Of a stretch of DNA of 30,470 bases, positions 7,131-12,826 are shown in pieces. The stretch spans positions 1 to 30,470 of the forward strand of contig JAUVJK010000003.1 of the NCBI GenBank assembly GCA_030592425.1, given 5' to 3'. The first letter of the stretch is position 1. Each line of letters opens with the position of its first letter. The position numbers and the translations under genes are program-made. The notes below the pieces were generated by a model that made no database searches, was not told the DNA's origin, and saw only the letters and a program-made list of their open reading frames with translations. This DNA comes from Candidatus Moraniibacteriota bacterium (GTDB taxonomy: Bacteria; Patescibacteriota; Minisyncoccia; Moranbacterales; GCA-2747515).

Positions 7131-7165
7131 AGAAAAAACCTTAGTAAATATTATCTACTAAGGTT
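7131..7165 (-). terminator. Terminator of the zinc-ribbon operon (minus strand)
   Basis: AACCTTAGTA at 7137-7146 is the exact reverse complement of TACTAAGGTT at 7156-7165. On the minus strand the stem is followed by a T run (the A run at 7133-7138). Confidence 0.85.
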
Positions 7166-7189
7166 CTGTACATCTGAGCAGATAGTCCA

Positions 7190-7573
7190 TCAACTAACAC
7201 CCATTTTTTTATACCCTTCCTCTAGAATTTGCAATTCTTCTGCGAACTCCATTGCAATTCCTTGAAAAAAGGACTTTTCAGCCTCATTGTGTTCATTGGG
7301 GAAACGAGAATTTTCCCAAATAATTCTCTGCTTAGATCTCTTCGCCTGATGAATCATCTTACAGATTTTTCGATAAATACTCTGATCTATCTGACGAATC
7401 AAAAGGGTTGTTGCAGCCTGACGAATACCACGTTCACCACTAAAGAACTTGTAAGGCCCTTCATTAAAGCGTGATTCTATCCCCTGAGAGACACAAGAAA
7501 TTTTAACACTGAAAGCACCTCGTTCCTTCTGTCGCTCCCAGACAGCAATACTTTTTATATCTCGTAAACTCAT
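7190..7573 (-). CDS. Basic soluble protein of unknown function
   Basis: The 127-residue protein has a mixed alpha/beta N-terminal part (SIAVWERQKERGAFSVKISC), then a Lys/Arg/Gln-rich helical middle (QIDQSIYRKICKMIHQAKRSKQR) and an acidic helical end. It has no membrane segment and no recognisable motif. It begins 10 bases after the zinc-ribbon membrane protein, shares its promoter at 8076-8104 and is followed by a strong terminator. The two probably act together, but I cannot say in what. Confidence 0.6.
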   Translation of the reverse strand: MSLRDIKSIAVWERQKERGAFSVKISCVSQGIESRFNEGPYKFFSGERGIRQAATTLLIRQIDQSIYRKICKMIHQAKRSKQRIIWENSRFPNEHNEAEKSFFQGIAMEFAEELQILEEGYKKMGVS

Positions 7574-7583
7574 ATCTTATTTC

Positions 7584-8036
7584 CTATTTCTGAAGTGGAT
7601 TGTGCAGTATATCATTCACAGTACGTGTACGGGCAAGATAGTATCCGCAATGAGGACACGACAATTCATATGTTTGATTCTGCATATTAAACCTTGATAC
7701 AACATTCATACTTTGAAAAACACCAGAACATTGATCACATTCATCTACTGGCTCTAGCAAGATCCAAATAACAAGAGCAACAGATGCAAACAAAAATACT
7801 GCAAATTTTGTCAAGATAATAAATACTACAATAAGAATAAAGATGATCCATATTATATTAATACTCGATATCTCTGTATAAGAGGCGAGAGAAATTGTCG
7901 TATCTATCAAGAATAGTGTTTCACTTTCGATCCACACAAGAAGTACAACAGGGAGAACATTAAATAATAACGCTTGGATCATAATACCCATTTCTGTATT
8001 CTTCACAATCTCAGAATACTTTTCTCTGGTTTTCAT
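7584..8036 (-). CDS. Membrane protein with a C-terminal zinc ribbon
   Basis: The ATG at 8036 is set by a strong ribosome binding site (GGAGGG on the minus strand, 8044-8049). The 150-residue protein has a short soluble N-terminus and hydrophobic segments at about 17-48 and 60-95. The C-terminal cytoplasmic-style domain carries two CxxC pairs (DECDQC and LSCPHC) about 30 residues apart, a rubredoxin-like zinc ribbon. The pattern suggests a membrane-tethered zinc ribbon that contacts another protein or nucleic acid, which is inference. It is the first gene of a two-gene operon with its own promoter and terminator. Confidence 0.65.
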   Translation of the reverse strand: MKTREKYSEIVKNTEMGIMIQALLFNVLPVVLLVWIESETLFLIDTTISLASYTEISSINIIWIIFILIVVFIILTKFAVFLFASVALVIWILLEPVDECDQCSGVFQSMNVVSRFNMQNQTYELSCPHCGYYLARTRTVNDILHNPLQK

Positions 8037-8075
8037 AAGAATTCCCTCCAAATTGACAAAAAACTAATTGCCAAC

Positions 8076-8104
8076 ATTATAGCATATATTCTCTTTCTTG
8101 TCCA
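8076..8104 (-). promoter_or_regulatory. Promoter of the zinc-ribbon operon (minus strand)
   Basis: On the minus strand TGGACA (8099-8104), a 17-base spacer and a perfect TATAAT (8076-8081) with an extended TGC. The spacer ends in ATATATGC, exactly as in the promoter at 12352-12380. Confidence 0.75.
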
Positions 8105-8135
8105 GTACTAGAATCCTAAGTTCAAGGAATAGTTG

Positions 8136-8166
8136 CAAAAAAAACTTAGAGATTGAATCTCCAAGT
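8136..8166 (-). terminator. Terminator of the thioredoxin-CcdA gene (minus strand)
   Basis: A ten-pair stem with one mismatch (8144-8153 with 8157-8166, three-base loop) is followed on the minus strand by a run of about eight T. Confidence 0.8.
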
Positions 8167-8194
8167 CGTATTTTCAAATGACCATGAGTATACA

Positions 8195-9439
8195 CTATCC
8201 TACAATAAGCAGTTCTGGCTTAAAAAGAATGATCAGACCCAGAGAGATCATGAGAATTGCTGCGATAAGTGTGGTCCATTTACTATATTTATACAGATCA
8301 CCAATTTTCTCAACACTATAAAGCGCAATCCCAAAGATGATCAAATCATCGATCATATACGCAAACATATACAAGAGCATGTACCACTGTGTCATGAAAA
8401 AAGAAAGATCATTCACCTCAATGATCTTTGCAAAAACCTGCGGAATACCAATCGAACAGGCAAATTCAAAGATGTTCACACTAAAAGCGATAAAGAGAAC
8501 ACCAAGTGCTGTTGCAAAAGACATCGGCTTTTTTGCAAGATTCTTGATCCTATCGCTGAGTTTTTGTTGTGTATCAAAAGAGGCGACTTTGCATACAGGA
8601 GAATACGTAAAGAATTTGTAAGCAAAGTAAGCACCACTACCAAGCGCAAGAAGTCCAACAATTGGCATAATGATACTGTTGAGTCCAACGAAATTCCACG
8701 TTGTCAACCATACATTAAGGATCAAATAATACATGACCGCTTCAGCGATCAAAAAGAGTGTGACGTATTGCCACATGCGTCGTCTGTCCGATACCTGCAA
8801 AAGAACCGTGATAAACATGATGAGTACCCACAGAGCACACGGATTGAAACCATCAACAAATCCTAGTACCAATGAAAGAGTCCCCAAAGACCAACTCCCG
8901 ACATCGATTTGCGTCCCAATGATCGGTACCGTAACAACCTGGCTCGGCTCTTCGGCCGCGCATTCCTCCCCGATACGAGAAAGACAGACGCTCCCCTGTG
9001 TACTTGCAGCAACAACAATATCATCTCTCTCTAGAGATTCTTCGAATGAAACATTGTAAAATGTGTTGCGATCAAGAAGATCTATCAATAACGCCCCTGT
9101 TGTCTCTGGTTTATCAAATCCTTGAATGATCACACCATTGATCAGAGAGATTGGCGTACCCCTTACGATCTCAAACTGCTGCGCAACTTCGTTGAAAAGA
9201 TCTGTATTTTTTTGCTCTGCAAGATCATAATAGACTGGCACAATATCATTGCGTTCATTTCCTAGATCCGCGATAAATTCCTTCTCATCAACGCAGTGTC
9301 CACAGTCATCCCGCACAAAAACATAGATCTTTTTTTGTTCTTCTGTATTTTCCTGAGCATTGCTGATTGACACACTAACAAAACCAGTAATTGCAACAGC
9401 TACTAATATCAGTAAACTTTTTTGTATGTTTAATTTCAC
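8195..9439 (-). CDS. Secreted thioredoxin-like domain fused to a DsbD/CcdA membrane domain
   Basis: This 414-residue protein begins with a signal sequence (hydrophobic 8-25, likely cleavage after SNA at 26-28). A thioredoxin/glutaredoxin-like domain follows, with a CGHC active site at 46-49 and a cis-proline-type RGTPIS near residue 95. From about 180 onward there are six or more membrane helices with the two CcdA-type cysteines, C201 in GFNPCALW and C328 in EFACSIGIP. In CcdA/DsbD this pair carries electrons from cytoplasmic thioredoxin across the membrane. Here the extracytoplasmic acceptor domain is fused at the N-terminus, whereas DsbD carries its thioredoxin domain at the C-terminus. A plausible role is control of disulfides in Cys-rich exported proteins such as those at 3190-3813 and 16903-17607, which is inference. 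Confidence 0.82.
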   Translation of the reverse strand: MKLNIQKSLLILVAVAITGFVSVSISNAQENTEEQKKIYVFVRDDCGHCVDEKEFIADLGNERNDIVPVYYDLAEQKNTDLFNEVAQQFEIVRGTPISLINGVIIQGFDKPETTGALLIDLLDRNTFYNVSFEESLERDDIVVAASTQGSVCLSRIGEECAAEEPSQVVTVPIIGTQIDVGSWSLGTLSLVLGFVDGFNPCALWVLIMFITVLLQVSDRRRMWQYVTLFLIAEAVMYYLILNVWLTTWNFVGLNSIIMPIVGLLALGSGAYFAYKFFTYSPVCKVASFDTQQKLSDRIKNLAKKPMSFATALGVLFIAFSVNIFEFACSIGIPQVFAKIIEVNDLSFFMTQWYMLLYMFAYMIDDLIIFGIALYSVEKIGDLYKYSKWTTLIAAILMISLGLIILFKPELLIVG

Positions 9440-9464
9440 GTATTTCTTGCTCGTAATTAAGTTT

Positions 9465-9492
9465 GTCTTTGTAAAGACGTCTTGACATTATA
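9465..9492 (-). promoter_or_regulatory. Promoter with overlapping inverted repeat upstream of the thioredoxin-CcdA gene
   Basis: On the minus strand an extended -10 (TGCTATAAT, hexamer at 9487-9492) lies in the intergenic space; the -35 region is poor. The palindrome GTCTTT-gt-AAAGAC at 9465-9478 sits at and just after the expected transcription start, overlapping AAGACGTCTT at 9475-9484. A repressor site there would be well placed, which is inference. Confidence 0.4.
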
Positions 9493-9497
9493 GCACA

Positions 9498-10058
9498 CTA
9501 TTTCCGCAACCAGATGATCTTTCCATGATCGATCGATGCGACACGTGATGGCTTACCTGTGACGCGATGACCAGCGCTTACATAGAGGTCTACGTCATCG
9601 CCATAATAGTTTTTTGCTTCACGAATCGTCTCAGCCACTTTCTTCCCCTCTGGATTGGCACTTGGTGCAATGACTGGACCTGTGTTACGTAGCATACTAC
9701 GTAACAAGCGATGTTTTTTTCTGATCAATCGAAACGCAAGAGATTCCTGTCCACGATGAAGATAAGTCCACTTTTTCTGTGGACACGGCAATACAATACT
9801 TGTTGTTTCTTTCCATAATTCTCCAAGTGTCTCTCTTTCCACGTCATTTATTTTCACACCAAAAAGAGCGAGTTCATCAATCGAAGAAATGAGGATGATA
9901 CACGCTTTTTTCGGATCACGTCCTCGGACATGGTAAAGACGCTCCACCGCAGCACGATCAAGCGCAGACGCCATCATGCCATAGATCGTATCACTCGGCA
10001 TCACAACGACACCTCCTTTTTTGATAACGCGTGTCAGTTTTTTATAATCTTTATTCAT
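9498..10058 (-). CDS. tsaC: L-threonylcarbamoyladenylate synthase (TsaC/Sua5/YrdC family)
   Basis: The enzyme makes threonylcarbamoyl-AMP from threonine, bicarbonate and ATP, the first step of t6A37 formation in ANN-decoding tRNAs. Family blocks are present: KKGGVVVMPSDTIYGM near the N-terminus, YHVRGRDPKK for nucleotide binding, SLAFRLIRK, and APSANPEGKK. The length of 186 residues fits the single-domain TsaC form without the Sua5 tail. The ATG at 10058 is preferred over one five codons upstream because a TATAAT at 10065-10070 overlaps that region. There is no properly spaced Shine-Dalgarno sequence, so a leaderless transcript is likely. It is divergent from truD. Confidence 0.92.
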   Translation of the reverse strand: MNKDYKKLTRVIKKGGVVVMPSDTIYGMMASALDRAAVERLYHVRGRDPKKACIILISSIDELALFGVKINDVERETLGELWKETTSIVLPCPQKKWTYLHRGQESLAFRLIRKKHRLLRSMLRNTGPVIAPSANPEGKKVAETIREAKNYYGDDVDLYVSAGHRVTGKPSRVASIDHGKIIWLRK

Positions 10059-10064
10059 TCCCCT

Positions 10065-10095
10065 ATTATACATACTTTAACACTTTGACAAAGTG
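10065..10095. promoter_or_regulatory. Leaderless tsaC promoter and shared inverted repeat
   Basis: On the minus strand TATAAT (10065-10070) lies 6 bases before the tsaC ATG. Upstream, CACTTTG at 10081-10087 and CAAAGTG at 10089-10095 form a perfect seven-base inverted repeat around one base. It contains TTGACA on the plus strand and TTGTCA on the minus strand. It lies between the divergent tsaC and truD, so it could be an operator or a pair of -35 elements. Confidence 0.4.
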
Positions 10096-10119
10096 CCGAT
10101 CTTATTATTTACTTAAGAT

Positions 10120-11313
10120 ATGAATTCACAAGAAGCCTACGAGCTACAACAAAAAAATATTGCATTACTTAAAGAGAAGAATCCTGATCTACTAGCTCCT
10201 GGCAAGGCTCGCGATGAACAAGATGTCTTTCAAGAAATTGGTATGCATCACATGCCGCAGGATCGCACGCGCGGTTATCTTCGTCTTTTCCCAGAAGATT
10301 TTATCGTTGAAGAAATTACGCAAAAAGACACTGTCGTCCGCATCAATGATCCTTCGACTATTGTCGTTGGAGAAAGAGATGCCAAAAATCGTACATTATG
10401 GTTTGATCTGATCAAAATTGGCATTCCAACAAATATTGCACTGCGACAGATCTCTGAAGCATTTGACATACCAGAAAACAAGATTGGTTATGCTGGTCTT
10501 AAAGATTCCGATGCCATCACAGCGCAAAAGATTGCTTTCTCAAAAATGCCTCTCACGCCAGAAGAAGTATACACCAAGAAATTTAAAAATATTTTTCTCT
10601 CACATCCTTCGTGGGGCAATGGCTCGCTCAATCGTGGTTCTCTCAATGCAAATCGCTTTACGATCACCGTACGCACAGAAAACGCTATCGAAAACGATAC
10701 CTTTCAAAAAGTAATTGATCATATCTCTGATCATGGTATTTTGAACTATTATCAAGCACAAAGGTTTGGTGGTCAACGACTCATGACGCATAAGTTTGGA
10801 AAACTGATCGCACAGGGTTATCATACTGCAGCATTGCGACAATTCCTCTTCCATACATCAGAGTATGAAAGTGCATTCGTACAAAAAACTCGCCAGGAAG
10901 CAAAGTCAGTTGCGCCAGACTGGAAAACTGTTCAAAAGATCTTCATGCAATTTCCCTATACATTTGGCCATGAATTACGCGCCGTAGAATACCTCCTCAG
11001 TAGCCCTGATAACCATATTGGCGCGCTCATCGCGATCAAAGATCAGGTATTGATCTGGTCATACGCCTACGCGAGCCTCCTTTTCAATCGCTACATCTCC
11101 GAACATCACGATAACCTCCCTGAGAAAATTCCTCTTCTCCTCACGAATAATCGCCACGAGACAAAGATCTACAACACATATCTTGCAGAAGATCAGGCAA
11201 AAGAATTTCGCACAAACCTCTCTGATTTTAAATTTATCGTCCTACGTTCCCGCAAAGGACCGACAAAAGTGTATCCCAAAAAATACGCCATCAAATGTTT
11301 AATGGCGGCGTAG
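10120..11313 (+). CDS. truD: tRNA pseudouridine synthase D, main part (frame broken near the C-terminus)
   Basis: TruD converts U13 of tRNAs to pseudouridine. The catalytic block GYAGLKDSDAITAQ is present with the nucleophile at D129; the usual Arg after GLKD is Ser here. Other family blocks are RLFPEDFIVEEI near the N-terminus, NRFTITVR, and LNYYQAQRFGGQR. The frame stops at 11311-11313 after VYPKKYAIKCLMAA, whereas TruD/Pus7 proteins continue into an LPxGSYAT segment. That segment is found in another frame starting at 11295 (see next entry). The gene has no Shine-Dalgarno sequence. A single-base deletion, a sequencing error near the six A at 11278-11283, or recoding would explain the break. 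Confidence 0.88.
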   Translation: MNSQEAYELQQKNIALLKEKNPDLLAPGKARDEQDVFQEIGMHHMPQDRTRGYLRLFPEDFIVEEITQKDTVVRINDPSTIVVGERDAKNRTLWFDLIKIGIPTNIALRQISEAFDIPENKIGYAGLKDSDAITAQKIAFSKMPLTPEEVYTKKFKNIFLSHPSWGNGSLNRGSLNANRFTITVRTENAIENDTFQKVIDHISDHGILNYYQAQRFGGQRLMTHKFGKLIAQGYHTAALRQFLFHTSEYESAFVQKTRQEAKSVAPDWKTVQKIFMQFPYTFGHELRAVEYLLSSPDNHIGALIAIKDQVLIWSYAYASLLFNRYISEHHDNLPEKIPLLLTNNRHETKIYNTYLAEDQAKEFRTNLSDFKFIVLRSRKGPTKVYPKKYAIKCLMAA

Positions 11314-11525
11314 TGATCCAATTCGACCTTCCAAAGGGTTCTTATGCAACGACTTTCCTTTCTCATCTTTTTTCTATCACACAAGATGTCGTTCTACCTG
11401 AATGGCTTACGACCACTTCGATCGATCCAAAAGAATTAATGAACGATGGATCTCTCACCGAGATCAAAAAGATCTTTGGCGAGAATTTTTATTACAAAGA
11501 TATCCACAAAGAATTACTAAAATAG
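11295..11525 (+). CDS. truD: Out-of-frame C-terminal segment of TruD
   Basis: This frame (FNGGVVIQFDLPKGSYATTFLSHLF and onward) overlaps the end of the main truD frame and lies one base back (-1) relative to it. The LPKGSYATTFL block is the conserved C-terminal strand and helix of TruD/Pus7 enzymes and is not expected as a separate protein. The ATG at 11295 lacks a ribosome binding site. After this block, about 45 residues continue to an ordinary stop before the hairpin at 11535-11585. I read it as the real end of TruD displaced by a frame break between roughly 11275 and 11300. Confidence 0.7.
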   Translation: MFNGGVVIQFDLPKGSYATTFLSHLFSITQDVVLPEWLTTTSIDPKELMNDGSLTEIKKIFGENFYYKDIHKELLK

Positions 11526-11534
11526 ACAAAATGA

Positions 11535-11585
11535 AATCCCGTGAGAGTAAGTATATGCTGTTGCATAACTACTCCACACGGGATT
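11535..11585. terminator. Long hairpin between convergent truD and the 11607 gene
   Basis: AATCCCGTG at 11535-11543 is the exact reverse complement of CACGGGATT at 11577-11585. The inner 33 bases also pair nearly throughout (AGTA/TACT, ATGC/GCAT) with small bulges. The minus-strand side is followed by a moderately T-rich stretch. The position suits a bidirectional terminator. Confidence 0.5.
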
Positions 11586-11606
11586 AATGAAACTTAACGG
11601 GGAATA

Positions 11607-12224
11607 CTATACCAACCGGTATGTATTACCTTCCATGTTAAGCTTCTTTATTGACTCGTTCACCACTTTCGCGAGAGTGATCGTGTCTAATCGGTACTGA
11701 CCAGTGATTTGATTATTATCATCGAAATCATATTTGAGATTAGCCCAGACAGTTGCATTATTGAACCGTAAGTTCATAACCTCCATAATACCACTTGGGT
11801 AAGGCTTCGGCTCTCCCTCAGTAGAGAAAGCGAGGGTGTAGATATATCCCTGTTTGCCTTGCTTAGTCGTTTTATTGCCACCAACGTAACGCAGACCGCG
11901 AGTCCGTAGTTGATTGATGAGATTCGATACTTGAACTGACTCTTGAGATTTCGGTATTACTAGATAGCCAGTATCACCTTCATTCTCCCGATAGGCCTTG
12001 AAGTCGAGATCTCGCATAGAAGCTTCAATAGAATGAGCTATCTGAATTTTCGCCTCATTTCTCTTCGAAAAAGGAAGTGAGTTGAGGACTCGTACCCAGG
12101 GCTTATTCTTCCCGCCACCCATCGCAAAAAATTTGATGAGGACAGTGCGTTGCTTCTTTGCCAGAACTGGTTGACGCTTCTGGCGTTCTTCGGTTGATAC
12201 TTTTTTTTCTGCTGCTTGTGCCAT
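11607..12224 (-). CDS. Basic soluble protein of unknown function with strong expression signals
   Basis: The ATG at 12224 is fixed by GGAGG (12231-12235 on the minus strand) six bases upstream. The 205-residue product has a charged, probably disordered N-terminus (AEKKVSTEERQKRQPVLAKKQR). A mixed alpha/beta region rich in Arg, Lys and Asn follows, with DTGYLVIPKSQESVQVSNLINQLRTRGLRYVGG in the middle. There are no Cys residues and no membrane segments. I do not recognise the family. A near-consensus promoter, a long structured leader and a strong ribosome binding site suggest high or tightly controlled expression, a contrast with the housekeeping genes nearby. Confidence 0.65.
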   Translation of the reverse strand: MAQAAEKKVSTEERQKRQPVLAKKQRTVLIKFFAMGGGKNKPWVRVLNSLPFSKRNEAKIQIAHSIEASMRDLDFKAYRENEGDTGYLVIPKSQESVQVSNLINQLRTRGLRYVGGNKTTKQGKQGYIYTLAFSTEGEPKPYPSGIMEVMNLRFNNATVWANLKYDFDDNNQITGQYRLDTITLAKVVNESIKKLNMEGNTYRLV

Positions 12225-12259
12225 TGTAGACCTCCGGGCCTATAGTTAATAAAAGGTTA

Positions 12260-12306
12260 ATTGTTGCGCATTGCATACAAAATACCTGTACACAAAGTGC
12301 AACAAT
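12260..12306 (-). promoter_or_regulatory. Structured leader of the 11607 gene
   Basis: Within the roughly 120-base leader, ATTGTTGC at 12260-12267 pairs exactly with GCAACAAT at 12299-12306. The sequence between them can form a weaker inner stem (GCATAC with GTACAC, imperfect). It lies between the promoter and the ribosome binding site. No known riboswitch class is recognised. Confidence 0.35.
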
Positions 12307-12351
12307 CAACGATGTTGGACGAAAGAATAGTTGTAAATGAACTAACACAAA

Positions 12352-12380
12352 AGTATAGCATATATAATAACTTCTGTCAA
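12352..12380 (-). promoter_or_regulatory. Near-consensus promoter of the 11607 gene (minus strand)
   Basis: On the minus strand a perfect TTGACA (12375-12380), a 17-base spacer ending in TGC, and TATACT (12352-12357). The spacer end ATATATGC is shared with the promoter at 8076-8104. Confidence 0.8.
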
Positions 12381-12474
12381 TGGTCTATTTTTCCCTTATT
12401 GTCGCTCTGCAAAAGCAAAAAAACCGACAATTTCTGTCAGTTCAGACCTCTAAAAAACTAATTCCTATCGCTCC

Positions 12475-12502
12475 GCCTCATCGGCGGATGTGCCGATGAG
12501 GC
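12475..12502. repeat. Perfect GC-rich inverted repeat after the ferredoxin gene
   Basis: GCCTCATCGGC at 12475-12485 is the exact reverse complement of GCCGATGAGGC at 12492-12502, with a six-base loop. A T run on the minus strand comes only about 20 bases later, so it is a weak candidate terminator for the ferredoxin gene. The gap from 12225 to 12522 holds otherwise only the leader and promoter of the 11607 gene. Confidence 0.55.
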
Positions 12503-12522
12503 ACACCTATTCCTAATTCTTC

Positions 12523-12762
12523 CTATTCGCTCACACGGATAATATTCACAGGACACGCATCAGCGGCTTTTTTGTTCTCTTCTAATTCATCTTCGTCGAT
12601 TTGTGCAACCATAAATTCTTCATTTTTCCACTGCGCACCTCTGAGATCTGACTTACCGTCTTCCCCATTCATTGACCAGCAACCTTTTGCAAGCAGTGCA
12701 CACGATCCACAACCAATGCAATCTTTTCGTTTATGACTAATTGTAATTTTCTTTGTGCCCAC
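12523..12762 (-). CDS. Single-cluster [4Fe-4S] ferredoxin
   Basis: From a GTG at 12762 the product is 79 residues. Ligands are C15, C18 and C21 in DCIGCGSC and the remote C70 in ACPVNII, the arrangement of monocluster Bacillus/Thermotoga-type ferredoxins; an extra C28 lies in KGCW. The frame is open for 20 more codons upstream to a TTG at 12822, but that part is a short direct repeat reading NNSAFS twice and looks non-coding. Neither start has a well-spaced ribosome binding site. The gene directly follows the U32 protein gene, which itself carries conserved cysteines, so this ferredoxin is a good candidate electron donor or partner. That is inference from gene order. Confidence 0.82.
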   Translation of the reverse strand: MGTKKITISHKRKDCIGCGSCALLAKGCWSMNGEDGKSDLRGAQWKNEEFMVAQIDEDELEENKKAADACPVNIIRVSE

Positions 12763-12768
12763 AGGAGA

Positions 12769-12804
12769 AAATGCTGAATTATTAATGCTAAATGCTGAAT
12801 TATT
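12769..12804. repeat. Two direct copies of a 15-base repeat
   Basis: AAATGCTGAATTATT occurs at 12769-12783 and again at 12790-12804, a period of 21 bases. It lies between the U32 gene and the likely ferredoxin start. Confidence 0.6.
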
Positions 12805-12826
12805 TCTAAGACCTATTTGCAATCCT

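Noticed and set aside
8153..8866. Plus-strand open frame of 237 codons opposite the thioredoxin-CcdA gene
   Set aside because: It is antisense to a clearly recognised membrane protein, has no start signals and no domain, and its composition is that of a shadow frame.
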